NCBI RefSeq assembly: GCF_019458025.1
Contig: NZ_JAHZUY010000022.1
Coordinates: 1 to 48,568 of the forward strand
Source of the DNA: Caldovatus aquaticus
GTDB lineage: Bacteria; Pseudomonadota; Alphaproteobacteria; Acetobacterales; Acetobacteraceae
Direction of reading: 5' to 3'
DNA: 48,568 bases
Below, piece after piece: positions 33,755 through 42,466 of this stretch (the stretch's first letter is position 1; the number at the start of each line of letters is the position of its first letter). The position numbers were made by a program, and so were the translations under genes. The notes beneath the pieces are model-generated. The model saw nothing but the letters and a program-made list of their open reading frames with translations, made no database searches and was not told the origin of the DNA.

Positions 33755-34909
33755 TCAGGCCTCCAGCCGCGGCAGGTCGATCCAGCGCCGCTCGCGCCAG
33801 CTCTGCAGCCCGGCCTCGGCGAGCTGCACGCCCTTGGCGCCCGCCAGCAGGTCCCACGGGAACTCCGCCACCTCGCCCGCGACGTGGCGCAGGAACAGCT
33901 CCCACTGGGCGCGGAAGCCGTTGGGGTAGGCCTCGGTGTCCGGCACCTCCTGCCAGCCGGCGAAGAAGTCGATGGTCTGCGGCACGTCCGGGTTCCAGAC
34001 CGGCTTCGGGGTGTTGACCCGGCTCTGCGTCCAGCACTTCTGCAGGCCGGCCACCGCGCTGCCGTGCGTGCCGTCCACCTGGAACACGGCGAGGTCGTCG
34101 CGCCGCACGCGCGTCACCCAGGAGGAGTTGATCTGGGCGACGATGCCGCCGGCGAGCTCGAAGGTGGCGTAGGCGGCGTCGTCGGCGTCGGCCCTGTAGC
34201 GCCGCCCCTGTTCGTCCACCCGCTCCGGGATGTGGGTGGCGCCGAGGCAGGAGACGGCGCGCACCTCGCCGAACAGGTTGTCGAGCACGTAGCGCCAGTG
34301 GCAGAGCATGTCGAGGATGATGCCGCCGCCCTCGGCCTTCCTGTAGTTCCAGGAGGGCCGCTGCGCCGGCTGCAGGTCGCCCTCGAACACCCAGTAGCCG
34401 AACTCCCCCTTCACCGCGCAGATGCGGCCGAGGAAGCCGGAGTCGATCACCAGCTTCAGCTTGCGCAGGCCGGGCAGGAACAGCTTGTCCTGCACCACGC
34501 CGTTCTTCACCCCCGCCCGGCGCGCGAGGCGGGCGACCTCGAGCGCGTCCGCGAGGTTGTCCGCGCTCGGCTTCTCGCAATAGACGTGCTTGCCGGCGGC
34601 GATCGCCTTGCGCAGCAGCCCGGCGCGCATCCGGGTGGTGGCGGCGTCGAAGAACACCGCATCGCGCGGGTCGGCGAGCGCGGCGTCGAGGTCGGTCGAG
34701 ACGCGCGCGATGCCGTGCGCCTTCGCCAGCGCCTCCAGCTTCTCGCGGTTGCGCCCGACCAGGATCGGGTCGGGCATCAGCCGGTCGCCGTCGGCGAGCG
34801 GCACGCCGCCGTCGGCGCGGATCGCGGCGATGGAGCGGACGAGGTGCTGGTTCGTCCCCATGCGCCCGGTCACGCCATGCATGATGATGCCGATGCGGCG
34901 CTCCGCCAT
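33755..34909 (-). CDS. Second Gfo/Idh/MocA-family oxidoreductase
   Basis: The 384-aa product has a Rossmann N-terminus with HGVTGRMG (GxxGxxG at 12-18), a YCEKPSADN motif (E112-K113-P114), and a substrate domain with ILDMLCHWRYVLDNLFG. It differs from the plus-strand oxidoreductase in length and motif spacing and belongs to another branch. GAGGAG lies 9-14 nt upstream of the ATG. The stop is followed 5 bp later by DUF993. It probably oxidises the sugar or cyclitol before C-C cleavage. Confidence 0.9.
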   Translation of the reverse strand: MAERRIGIIMHGVTGRMGTNQHLVRSIAAIRADGGVPLADGDRLMPDPILVGRNREKLEALAKAHGIARVSTDLDAALADPRDAVFFDAATTRMRAGLLRKAIAAGKHVYCEKPSADNLADALEVARLARRAGVKNGVVQDKLFLPGLRKLKLVIDSGFLGRICAVKGEFGYWVFEGDLQPAQRPSWNYRKAEGGGIILDMLCHWRYVLDNLFGEVRAVSCLGATHIPERVDEQGRRYRADADDAAYATFELAGGIVAQINSSWVTRVRRDDLAVFQVDGTHGSAVAGLQKCWTQSRVNTPKPVWNPDVPQTIDFFAGWQEVPDTEAYPNGFRAQWELFLRHVAGEVAEFPWDLLAGAKGVQLAEAGLQSWRERRWIDLPRLEA

Positions 34910-34923
34910 GCGTCGGGTTCTCC

Positions 34924-35979
34924 TCAGGAAAGCCAGCGGTGCAGGTTGTCGCGGACGAAGGCGTCGTCGGTGAGCTGCGGGTAGCGGCGCGCCACCGCCT
35001 CGATCAGCGCCGCCTGGCCGGGCGAGAGGCCCTCCTCCGGGTCGAGGCACCAGGTGCCCTCGAGCAGCCCCTGGCGGCGCAGCACCTCGTGGCAGCCGGC
35101 GATCACGCCGCGGAAGCCGTTGGCGACGTCGAACACGGCGGCGTTCATCTCCGTCACCTGCGCATCGAGCGCGAGCAGGCCGGCGGGCAGCGTCAGCCCC
35201 CGCCCCTCGGCGCGGCAGCGCGCGTGCAGGTCCACCGCGGCCCTGGTCCAGACCGACCAGTGGCCGAGCAGGCCGCCGACGATCCGGAGCACCACCTCGC
35301 GCCCGTCGTGGCACAGCGCGAAGGGGGTGAGGAGGTCGGCGACGATGTGGTCGTCGTTGCCGGTGTAGAGGGCGATGCGCTCCTCCGCCCCCGCCTCCAG
35401 CACGCCGCGCAGCACGTCGAGCGTGGCGTAGCGGTTGAAGGGGGCGATCTTGATCGCGACGGCGTTCTCGATCGCGGCGAAGCGCCGCCAGAAGCTCGCC
35501 GGCAGCGGCACCCCGCCGACCGCGGGCTGGAGGTAGAAGCCGAACAGCGGCATCTCGCGCGCCACCGCCTCGCAGTGGGCGATCATCTCGTCCTCGGAGG
35601 CGCCGCGGAAGGCGGCGAGCGAGAGCAGCACCGCGTGGTAGCCGAGGCCGCGCGCGATCCGCGCCTCGCGCACCGCCTGCCCGGTGCGGCCGATCGCGCC
35701 GGCGACCAGGATCGCGGTGCCGCCGCGCTCGGCCGCGGCCTCGGCGGCGATGCGCAGCACCGGCTCGTAGAGCCCGGCCTCGCGGATGGCGAACTGCGTG
35801 GTGTGCACGCCGACGGCGAGCCCGCCCGCGCCGGCGTCCAGGTAGTAGCGCGACAGCGCCCGCTGCCGCCGCGCGTCCAGCTTCCGCTCCGCGGTCAGCG
35901 CCAGCGGATGCGCCGGGATCACGCAGCCCTCGCGCAGCCGCTCCAGCATCCCCGCGGGCCAGTCGCTCCAGCGCAGCAC
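34924..35979 (-). CDS. Dihydrodipicolinate synthase-family aldolase
   Basis: The 351-aa TIM-barrel protein has the Schiff-base lysine K177 in AIKIAPFN, the aromatic Y149 in FGFYLQP, and GLAVGVHTTQFAI in the position of the usual GGTGE loop. It belongs to the DHDPS/N-acetylneuraminate lyase superfamily, which cleaves or forms C-C bonds with pyruvate-like substrates. The start is GTG at 35979 with GGAGGGAGAG immediately upstream; an ATG at residue 11 is the alternative. It is longer than true DapA (~290 aa) and lies among catabolic genes, so it is not the lysine-pathway enzyme. Confidence 0.85.
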   Translation of the reverse strand: MLRWSDWPAGMLERLREGCVIPAHPLALTAERKLDARRQRALSRYYLDAGAGGLAVGVHTTQFAIREAGLYEPVLRIAAEAAAERGGTAILVAGAIGRTGQAVREARIARGLGYHAVLLSLAAFRGASEDEMIAHCEAVAREMPLFGFYLQPAVGGVPLPASFWRRFAAIENAVAIKIAPFNRYATLDVLRGVLEAGAEERIALYTGNDDHIVADLLTPFALCHDGREVVLRIVGGLLGHWSVWTRAAVDLHARCRAEGRGLTLPAGLLALDAQVTEMNAAVFDVANGFRGVIAGCHEVLRRQGLLEGTWCLDPEEGLSPGQAALIEAVARRYPQLTDDAFVRDNLHRWLS

Positions 35980-36042
35980 CTCTCCCTCCCCGGCCGCTCC
36001 GCGCGTTTCGTCCCCCCGCCGCCGCGCCCTGTCAACGCCGTC

Positions 36043-37077
36043 TCAGAACCGCCCGTCCCGCACCTCGAACCTGGTCGGCTTGCCGAGCGTCCGCCCGCCG
36101 CGCGCCACCCAGTCCGCCACCCAGTCCACCATCCGCAGCAGCGGCACCCGCGGATAGCCGAAGCAGCGGAAGGCCCGCGCGGCGTTGGAGAGCAGCGCGT
36201 CCGGCGCCTCCGCCCCCTCGAACGCCGGGGCGCGGCCGAGCCGCTCGCCGAAGCGCTCGGCCAGCCAGCGGATCGCGACCGTCTCCGGCCCGGTGACGTT
36301 GAGGACCGGGCAGGCGGGCGCGGCGTGGCGCAGCGCGCGCAAGGCCCAGGCGTTGGCGTCGCCCTGCCAGATCACGTTGGCGTGGCCCATGGCGAGCGGC
36401 ACGGGGATGCCGTCGCGCACCTTCGCCGCCACGTCGTGCAGCACGCCGTAGCGCAGCTCGACCGCGTAGTTCAGCCGGATGCCGGCGCAGGCGGTGCCGC
36501 GGGTCGCCGCCGCGTGCTGGAACACCCGCTCGCGCCCGAGGCAGGAGGCGGCGTAGTCGCCGACCGGCGCCGGCGCCACCCCCTCGTCCGCCCCGCCGGA
36601 GGCGACGGGGACCAGCGGCAGCACGTTGCCGGTGGAGAAGAAGACGATGCGCGCGGCGGCGAAGCGTTCCGCCACCATCGCCGGCAGCAGCACGTTCATC
36701 GCCCAGGTCAGCGGCTCGTTGCCGGTCGAGCCGAACTTGCGCGCCGCCATGAAGACCACGTTCGGCGCCTCCGGCAGCGCGGCGAGGGCGGCGCGGTCCA
36801 TCAGGTCGGCGGCGCGGCACTCCACGCCCCAGGATTCCATCCGCTCGCGCAGCCCGGGCTCGGAGAAGCGCGCCACCGCGATCACCCGCCGCGCCGGGTC
36901 GGCGCGCTTCGCCAGGCGGCAGAGCGTCGGCCCCATCTTGCCGGCGGCGCCGAGCACCAGGAGGTCGCCCGGCACGGCGGCGAGGTCGGCGCGCAGCGCC
37001 GCGTCGGGGCGGCTCAGCACCTCCTCGAGCGCCTCCTCGTCGGCGATCCGCTCTGGCCAGGCGGCGTCCCGGTCCAT
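36043..37077 (-). CDS. NAD(P)-dependent epimerase/dehydratase family protein
   Basis: The 344-aa product is an extended short-chain dehydrogenase-like protein with GAAGKMGP (G43-G46-G49) as the nucleotide loop. Residues that look like the family catalytic Tyr/Lys occur in later segments, but I could not place them with certainty. GGAGGG lies upstream of the ATG. It is first in the minus-strand series, followed 63 bp later by the aldolase gene. The substrate is unknown. Confidence 0.85.
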   Translation of the reverse strand: MDRDAAWPERIADEEALEEVLSRPDAALRADLAAVPGDLLVLGAAGKMGPTLCRLAKRADPARRVIAVARFSEPGLRERMESWGVECRAADLMDRAALAALPEAPNVVFMAARKFGSTGNEPLTWAMNVLLPAMVAERFAAARIVFFSTGNVLPLVPVASGGADEGVAPAPVGDYAASCLGRERVFQHAAATRGTACAGIRLNYAVELRYGVLHDVAAKVRDGIPVPLAMGHANVIWQGDANAWALRALRHAAPACPVLNVTGPETVAIRWLAERFGERLGRAPAFEGAEAPDALLSNAARAFRCFGYPRVPLLRMVDWVADWVARGGRTLGKPTRFEVRDGRF

Positions 37078-37224
37078 GACTCCCTCCTTACCGTCCCTCT
37101 CGGGCGGCGAGCATCGCCGCGCCGCCCGCTCCCGGCAACCGCCGCGGGGCCGGGCCGGCCCAGCCGGGAAGGGACCGCGAGGGGCGGCGGCGCAGGGCGG
37201 CCGCAGGCGCGGCGCCGGCGCGGC

Positions 37225-37425
37225 TCAGCCCTGCGGCGGAACCGTGTAGCCCTCCTCCTCCACCGCCGCGACCACCTCGGCGCGCGGCAGGCGCGTCTCC
37301 ACCCGCACCCGCCCGCCGGCGAGGTCCACCTGCACCTCCGCCTTCGGATCGCGCTGCCGGATCGCCTGCGTGATGGCCTTCACGCAGTGGCCGCAGCTCA
37401 TGCCTTCCACCTTCAGTTCGATCAT
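37225..37425 (-). CDS. copZ: Copper chaperone (HMA domain)
   Basis: The 66-aa product is a single heavy-metal-associated domain with the Cu(I) motif GMSCGHC (C11, C14). It ferries Cu(I) in the cytoplasm, probably to CopA. Its ATG overlaps the cueR stop as ATGA, making it the third gene of the copA-cueR-copZ operon. Confidence 0.95.
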   Translation of the reverse strand: MIELKVEGMSCGHCVKAITQAIRQRDPKAEVQVDLAGGRVRVETRLPRAEVVAAVEEEGYTVPPQG

Positions 37426-37814
37426 GGGGCCTTCTCCAGCTCGTCGAGAATCGGGCATTCGGGCCGCTCGTCGCCGTGGCAGTGCTCGGCGAGCTGGCGG
37501 AGGCTCGCCGCCATCGCGCGCAGCGACGCGGCCTTCGCCTCCAGTGCCTCGACGTGGCTCAGCGCCAGCCGCTTCACCTCGGCGCTGCTGCGGTTGCGGT
37601 CGCGCCACAGCGCGAGCAGCCGCCGCACCTTCTCCAGCGGGAAGCCGAGGTCGCGCGCGTGGCGGATGAAGCGCAGCACGGCGATGTCGGCGTCCGCGTA
37701 GACGCGGTAGCCGTTCGCCGCCCGGTGCGGCCGGAGCAGCCCGACCGTCTCGTAGTGGCGGATCATCTTGGCGGAGACGCCCGAGGCGGCGGCCGCCTCG
37801 CCGATGGTCATCAT
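37422..37814 (-). CDS. cueR: MerR-family copper-responsive regulator
   Basis: The 130-aa product is a MerR-type activator: [24 protein letters not shown], the GYRVYADAD wing, and a dimerisation helix. The metal loop has C112 and C120 ([10 protein letters not shown]) and a Ser at position 77, matching the monovalent-metal (Cu/Ag/Au) CueR class. It is encoded inside the operon it controls, overlapping copA (stop at 37811-37813) and copZ by ATGA. Two start codons (37814 and 37811) are possible. Confidence 0.95.
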   Translation of the reverse strand: MMTIGEAAAASGVSAKMIRHYETVGLLRPHRAANGYRVYADADIAVLRFIRHARDLGFPLEKVRRLLALWRDRNRSSAEVKRLALSHVEALEAKAASLRAMAASLRQLAEHCHGDERPECPILDELEKAP

Positions 37815-40219
37815 GGATGCGGCCTCCAGCGCGCCAGCAGCAGCGCGTTGGTCAGCACCGAGACGGAGGACAGCGCCATCGCCGCCCCCGCCAGCACCGG
37901 CGAGAGCAGGCCGAGCGCGGCGAGCGGGAGGCCGACGACGTTGTAGGCGAAGGCCCAGGCGAGGTTCTGCTGGATCTTGCGCAGGGTGCGCCGCGTCACC
38001 TCGAGCGCCGCCGGCACCAGCGCGGGATCGCCGCGCAGCAGGGTGATGCCGGCGGCCTCGATCGCGACGTCGGTGCCGGTGCCCATGGCGATGCCGAGAT
38101 CGGCGGCGGCGAGCGCGGGGGCGTCGTTGACGCCGTCCCCCACCATCGCGACGCGGTGCCCCTGGGCGCGCCAGGCGGCGACGCGCGCCGCCTTGTCCGC
38201 CGGCAGCACCTCGGCGGCGACGTCGTCGAGGCCGAGGCGGCGCGCCACCGCCTCCGCCGCCGCGCGGCTGTCGCCGGAGATCATCGCCACGCGCACGCCC
38301 ATCCGCTTGAGCCCGGCGATGGCGGCCTCGGCGCCCGGCTTGGGCGCATCCTCGAAGGCGAGGAGGGCCAGCACGCGCGGCGCCGCGCCGTCCTCGATCA
38401 GCCAGGAGAGGGTGCGCCCCTGCGCCGCCTCCGCCGCCGCCGCGGCGGCGAGCGCGGGAGCGGGGTCGGCGCCGCGTTCGGCGCGCAGCCGCTCGCTGCC
38501 GAGGAGCAGCCGCCGCCCGGCCACCGCGCCCTCGACGCCCCGCCCGGGCAGGGCGCGGAACTGCTCCGCCGGGGCGGCGGGGCACATCCGCTCCAGCACC
38601 GCGCGCGCCAGCGGATGCTCGCTGCCCGCCTGCAGCGCGGCGGCGAGGCCGAGTGCCTCGGCCTCCGTCACGCCCGGCGCCGGATGCACGGCGGCAAGGC
38701 GCGGCCGGCCCTCGGTCAGGGTGCCGGTCTTGTCGAAGGCGACCAGGGTCACGTCACCCGCGCGCTCGATCGCCTCGGCGTCGCGGACCAGGATGCCGGC
38801 GCGCGCGGCGGCGCCGGTGCCGGCCATGATCGCCGCCGGCGTGGCGAGGCCGAGGGCGCAGGGGCAGGCGATGACCAGCACCGCGACCGCGTTCAGCACC
38901 GCCCGCTCCGCGCCGGCGCCGGCGAGCAGCCAGCCGGCGAGCGTCAGCGCGGCGATCGCCACCACCACCGGGACGAAGACGGCGCTGACGCGATCCACCA
39001 GGCGCTGCACCGGGGCGCGGCTCGCCTGCGCGGCCTCGACCAGCGCGGCGACGCGGGCGAGGGTGGTGTCGGCGCCGACCGCGGTGGCCTCGACCACGAG
39101 GCGGCCGTCGAGGGCGACGGTGCCGGTGGCGACGGCATCGCCGGGGTCCTTCTCGACCGGCCGGCTCTCGCCGGTCAGCGCGCTCTCGTCCACGCCGGAG
39201 CGGCCCTCGAGCACGCGGCCGTCCACCGGGATGCGCTCGCCGGGGCGGATCACCACGCGGTCGCCCGGGCGCAGCAGGCCGACCGGGACCTCCGTCTCCA
39301 TGCCGGCGGCGTCGAGCCGGCGCGCGGTCTGCGGGCGCAGCGCGAGCAGCGCGCGGATCGCCGCCCCGGTCGCGCGCTTGGCGCGGGCCTCGAGGTGCTT
39401 GCCGAGCAGGACGAAGAAGATCACGACCGCGCTCGCCTCGAAGTAGAGGCCGTGATGCTGCGGACCGTGATGCGGCCCGCTGGTCAGCAGCAGCCAGGCC
39501 GAGAGCCCCCAGGCCGCGCTGGTGCCGATCGCGACCAGCAGGTCCATGTTGCCGGTGCCGGCGCGCAGCGCCGCCCAGCCGGCGCGGTAGAAGCGCGCGC
39601 CGAGCCAGAACTGCACCGGCGTGGCGAGCGCGAGCTGCCACCACGGCCCCGGCATCCAGTCGCGGCCAAGCAGCGTCCCGAGCATGCCGCCGAGGAAGGG
39701 CGCGGTGAGGAGCGCCGCGGCGAGGAGCTGCCGCTGTTCCCGCGCGAGCCGCGCCGCGCCCTCGGCCTCCGCCGCCGCGCCGCCGCCCTCGGTGCCGAGC
39801 ACCTGGTAGCCGGCGCGTTCCACGGCGGCGACCAGCGACGCCTCCGGCGTGCCGGCGACGGCGCGCACCCGCGCCGTCTCGGCGGCGAGGTTGACGCGCG
39901 CCTCGATCACGCCCGGCACGCGGAGGAGCGCGCGCTCGACGCGCCCGGCGCAGCTCGCGCAGGTAATGCCGCCGAGGCGCAGGATGAAGACCGCCTCCGG
40001 CACCGTGTAGCCGGCCGCTCGCACCGCCTCCGCGAGCGCGGCGGCGGAGGCGGTGCCGACGACCTCGGCCCGTTCGGCGGCGAGGTTGACATGGGCCTCG
40101 GCCACGCCCGGCACGCGGAGGAGCGCCCGCTCGATGCGGCCGGCGCAGCTCGCGCAGGTCATGCCCGCGATGGGCAGGACCAGCCGCGATCCGGTCGGGG
40201 TCAGGGGGGCTTCGGGCAT
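37811..40219 (-). CDS. copA: Cu(I)-exporting P1B-type ATPase
   Basis: The 802-aa product exports Cu(I) from the cytoplasm. Two N-terminal HMA domains carry GMTCASC (C22, C25) and GGITCASC (C87, C90). The core has TGES (349-352), the transmembrane CPC (452-454), the phosphorylation site D496 in DKTGTLTEG and [10 protein letters not shown] in the ATP-binding domain. A His-rich loop [10 protein letters not shown] (248-257) lies in a predicted extracytoplasmic turn, unusual but seen in related ATPases. It is the first gene of the operon, downstream of a MerR-type operator. Confidence 0.97.
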   Translation of the reverse strand: MPEAPLTPTGSRLVLPIAGMTCASCAGRIERALLRVPGVAEAHVNLAAERAEVVGTASAAALAEAVRAAGYTVPEAVFILRLGGITCASCAGRVERALLRVPGVIEARVNLAAETARVRAVAGTPEASLVAAVERAGYQVLGTEGGGAAAEAEGAARLAREQRQLLAAALLTAPFLGGMLGTLLGRDWMPGPWWQLALATPVQFWLGARFYRAGWAALRAGTGNMDLLVAIGTSAAWGLSAWLLLTSGPHHGPQHHGLYFEASAVVIFFVLLGKHLEARAKRATGAAIRALLALRPQTARRLDAAGMETEVPVGLLRPGDRVVIRPGERIPVDGRVLEGRSGVDESALTGESRPVEKDPGDAVATGTVALDGRLVVEATAVGADTTLARVAALVEAAQASRAPVQRLVDRVSAVFVPVVVAIAALTLAGWLLAGAGAERAVLNAVAVLVIACPCALGLATPAAIMAGTGAAARAGILVRDAEAIERAGDVTLVAFDKTGTLTEGRPRLAAVHPAPGVTEAEALGLAAALQAGSEHPLARAVLERMCPAAPAEQFRALPGRGVEGAVAGRRLLLGSERLRAERGADPAPALAAAAAAEAAQGRTLSWLIEDGAAPRVLALLAFEDAPKPGAEAAIAGLKRMGVRVAMISGDSRAAAEAVARRLGLDDVAAEVLPADKAARVAAWRAQGHRVAMVGDGVNDAPALAAADLGIAMGTGTDVAIEAAGITLLRGDPALVPAALEVTRRTLRKIQQNLAWAFAYNVVGLPLAALGLLSPVLAGAAMALSSVSVLTNALLLARWRPHP

Positions 40220-40240
40220 GCGGGGGCTCCTCTGCAGGCC

Positions 40241-40271
40241 CAGATGGGGGTTCCCACAATGGGAAGGTCAA
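40241..40271 (-). promoter_or_regulatory. CueR-type operator/promoter of copA-cueR-copZ
   Basis: On the minus strand a -35 TTGACC (40266-40271) and a -10 CATCTG (40241-40246) are separated by 19 bp, the over-long spacer typical of MerR-family promoters. The perfect dyad TTCCCA-N3-TGGGAA (40251-40265) lies between them, and the arrangement resembles the E. coli copA operator. It lies 22 bp upstream of the copA ATG. Confidence 0.75.
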
Positions 40272-40400
40272 GGCGGCGGCGGAGGGCGCCGCGCCGGGCA
40301 GGGGACCGCCGCGGCGCCGGCGCCGCCTTGATCGGGCGCAAGTCCCGCCGGCGGGCGGTCCGCGGACGGCTGCATTGACTTGGCGCAACGGCTGCCCGAC

Positions 40401-41546
40401 ATGCCGCGCGCCATGTCGCCTTCGCGCCGTTCGATGCCGCCGCTGCCCGCCCTCGTCGCGCCGCTGCTGGCCGGAGCGGCCCTGGTCGCCGCCGCGGTGC
40501 CGCCGTCGCCGGCCGGGGCGCAGCCGGCCGCCGCACCCCCACCCGGCCAGGGGGCGGGCCAGGCGCAGCGGGAGCCGTTCCGCATCGTCAACCGCACCGG
40601 GCAGGAGGTGACGGCGCTGCACGCCGTGCGCAGCGGCCGCGGCGAGTGGGGCCGCAACCTGCTGGAGCGGCCGCTCGCCCCGGACCGCGTCTTCCTGATC
40701 CGGCCGGGCGAGCGGGCCGGTTGCCGCTTCGACATCCGGCTGGTCCTGGCCGACGGGCGGGAGGCGCGCCTGATGGACCAGGACATCTGCGCCAATCGCA
40801 CCCTGGTCGCGGAGCCGGCGCAGGTGATGGCGGCCGCGCCCCCGCCGCCGGCGCCGCCGCCCGGCGCTTCCGCCGCGCCCGCGCCCGGCCCGGTGCGGAT
40901 CAATCCGAACGCGCGGGCCTCCTCCGGCACCGGCTTCGTGGTGGCGCGCGACCGGGTGCTGACCAACCAGCACGTGATCGCCGACTGCAACCGGGTGCTG
41001 GTGCGCACCGCCGACAACCGCCTGCTCGCCGCGGTGCCGCCGGCGCAGGTGGACCGCCAGCGCGACCTCGCGCTGCTTGCCGTGCCGGGCGATCCCGGCC
41101 CGCCGCTCGCCTTCCGCGCCGCGCCGCCGGTGCGCCGCGGCGAGGGCGTGGTGACCTACGGCTTTCCGCTCTCCGGCCTGCTGTCCTCGGGTCCGACCCT
41201 GACCACGGGGGAGGTCAGCGCGCTCGCCGGGCTGCGCGACAATCCGCAGCAGTTCCAGATCAGCGCCCCGGTGCAGCCGGGCAATTCCGGGGGGCCGCTG
41301 CTCGACCGCCTGGGGCACGTGGTCGGGGTGGTGGTGAGCAAGCTGAACGCCCAGCGGGTGGCGCAATTCACGGGCGACATCCCGCAGAACGTGAATTTCG
41401 CGGTGAAGGGAACGGAGGCGCTGGACTTCCTGCGCCGCGCCGGCGTGACGCCGCGGCTCGCCGAGAGCCGCGGGCCGGAGCGGAGCGCGGCCGAAGTCGG
41501 CGAGGCGGCGCATCCGAGCACCGTGTTCCTCCGCTGCGAGCGCTGA
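40401..41546 (+). CDS. Secreted trypsin-like serine protease with N-terminal Cys domain
   Basis: The 381-aa product (ATG 40401; alternatives 40413, 40434) has a signal peptide ending near PAGAQ. Residues ~58-140 form a small domain with FRIVNRTGQEV, EWGRNLLE and C108/C130 (CRFDIRLVLADGR...QDIC), found in several Acetobacteraceae proteins of unknown role. A Pro/Ala-rich linker (143-165) leads to the protease: H191 (TNQHVI), D222 (QRDLALL) and S296 (QPGNSGGPL), the DegP/HtrA-like triad. No PDZ domain is present. It is probably periplasmic or secreted. A 7-bp stem at 41547-41572 follows the stop. Confidence 0.88.
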   Translation: MPRAMSPSRRSMPPLPALVAPLLAGAALVAAAVPPSPAGAQPAAAPPPGQGAGQAQREPFRIVNRTGQEVTALHAVRSGRGEWGRNLLERPLAPDRVFLIRPGERAGCRFDIRLVLADGREARLMDQDICANRTLVAEPAQVMAAAPPPPAPPPGASAAPAPGPVRINPNARASSGTGFVVARDRVLTNQHVIADCNRVLVRTADNRLLAAVPPAQVDRQRDLALLAVPGDPGPPLAFRAAPPVRRGEGVVTYGFPLSGLLSSGPTLTTGEVSALAGLRDNPQQFQISAPVQPGNSGGPLLDRLGHVVGVVVSKLNAQRVAQFTGDIPQNVNFAVKGTEALDFLRRAGVTPRLAESRGPERSAAEVGEAAHPSTVFLRCER

Positions 41547-41572
41547 GCGGCCGGACCCTGCGCGGCGGCCGC
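41547..41572 (+). terminator. Possible terminator after the serine protease gene
   Basis: GCGGCCG (41547-41553) and CGGCCGC (41566-41572) form a 7-bp stem around a 12-nt loop directly after the stop. There is no convincing U-tract. Confidence 0.25.
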
Positions 41573-41785
41573 CCCTGCCTTGCCTGCCGAGCGGTTTCCG
41601 CCCGGCCGGACGCGCGGCAACGGCGCGTTGCCGGTCGAGCGGACTTCGCGCTCCCGGCTGTTTCCGGCGCTCCGCGTTCCGCGCCAGAGCCGTTCCCCCG
41701 CGGCGGTGCGCGCGGCGACGGTTCCGGCGCGTGAACCCGTTCGGCCGCCGCCGCGCCGGCTGCTTCCAGTCGTCCGCGATCCGTT

Positions 41786-42052
41786 CTAGAGCCCGAGGCG
41801 CGCCGCCGCCAGCCGCAGGGTGGGCACCAGGTAGAAGAGCACCACCATCGCCCCGTTGAAGGCGAGGCGCATCGCGTAGCTGCGGTAGGCCTCCCGCAGC
41901 CCCAGGGCGTGGGACACCCCGGTGCCGAGGATGGCGGCGACGAGCCCCGGCGACACCATGCGCCGGACGGTGTCGGGATCGGCGAGCACGACCCTCAGGT
42001 ACGCCGCCGCGGTGCGGGCGACGAGCTGCAGCAGCGTCGGGTCGCCGTCCAT
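41786..42052 (-). CDS. Small putative membrane protein, unknown function
   Basis: The 88-aa product (MDGDPTLLQLVARTAAAYLRV) has two hydrophobic stretches, around 36-50 (PGLVAAILGTGVSHAL) and 62-80 (LAFNGAMVVLFYLVPTL), so it is probably an inner-membrane protein with two helices. I do not recognise a family. A GAGG lies upstream of the ATG. It is convergent with the protease gene across a 239-bp gap without recognisable genes. Confidence 0.55.
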   Translation of the reverse strand: MDGDPTLLQLVARTAAAYLRVVLADPDTVRRMVSPGLVAAILGTGVSHALGLREAYRSYAMRLAFNGAMVVLFYLVPTLRLAAARLGL

Positions 42053-42160
42053 GCGCGCCTCGGCCTCCGCGGCGAGGCTGCGCGGGACGCGGTTAAGCCG
42101 CGGTGAAGCCGCGCCCGGCCAGGCCGCGGGCGGACGCCGGGACCGGCGGGCGGGCGCGCC

Positions 42161-42208
42161 GGCAACCGCCGGAAGAAGAACGGCGGCAACCGCCCGGAGA
42201 AGAACAGG
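42161..42208. repeat. Imperfect tandem repeat of about 24 bp
   Basis: GGCAACCGCC followed by GGAAGAAGAACGG (42161-42183) is repeated as GGCAACCGCC followed by CGGAGAAGAACAGG (42185-42208), with small indels. It lies in the leader/promoter region and has no visible coding meaning. Confidence 0.5.
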
Positions 42209-42268
42209 ACCGTTGTCAATCCTGCCTTTCGACAGGGGACGATTGCCGCCCCCCGGCCAAGGACTTCA

Positions 42269-42297
42269 TTGACAGCCCCTCACGATTTCGCGATCAT
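42269..42297 (+). promoter_or_regulatory. Putative promoter of the glycosyltransferase gene
   Basis: A consensus -35 TTGACA (42269-42274), a 17-bp spacer and GATCAT (42292-42297, 4 of 6 consensus bases) suggest a sigma-70 promoter about 165 nt upstream of the coding start. Confidence 0.5.
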
Positions 42298-42466
42298 TTC
42301 GGGCGTCGCCGAATCGCCGCCGCGCTGATGGGGAACGAGGGCTGCCGGACCCGCGGCATGCGGGACGGCGTGCGCGCCTCCGCATCGCGCCCCGGGCGGC
42401 AACCTGGAGTTGATAATCGCGGGCAGACTGCTCCCGAGGTCCATCCCGATCGAGGCAGCGCCAGCC

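Larger units (their letters stand above)
42053..42466. other. Intergenic control region before the glycosyltransferase, less GC-biased
   Basis: This 414-bp stretch has a visible drop in G+C around 42160-42320. It contains an imperfect 24-bp tandem repeat (42161 and 42185 onward, each starting GGCAACCGCC) and a promoter-like element at 42269-42297. Small open frames here are not protein-like. Confidence 0.45.

Noticed and set aside
34924-35979. Annotation as DapA of lysine synthesis
   Set aside because: The protein is ~60 residues too long and lies in a catabolic operon; only the superfamily is supported.
41580-41789. Small plus-strand open frame after the protease gene
   Set aside because: Low-complexity Arg/Pro sequence without a ribosome-binding site.
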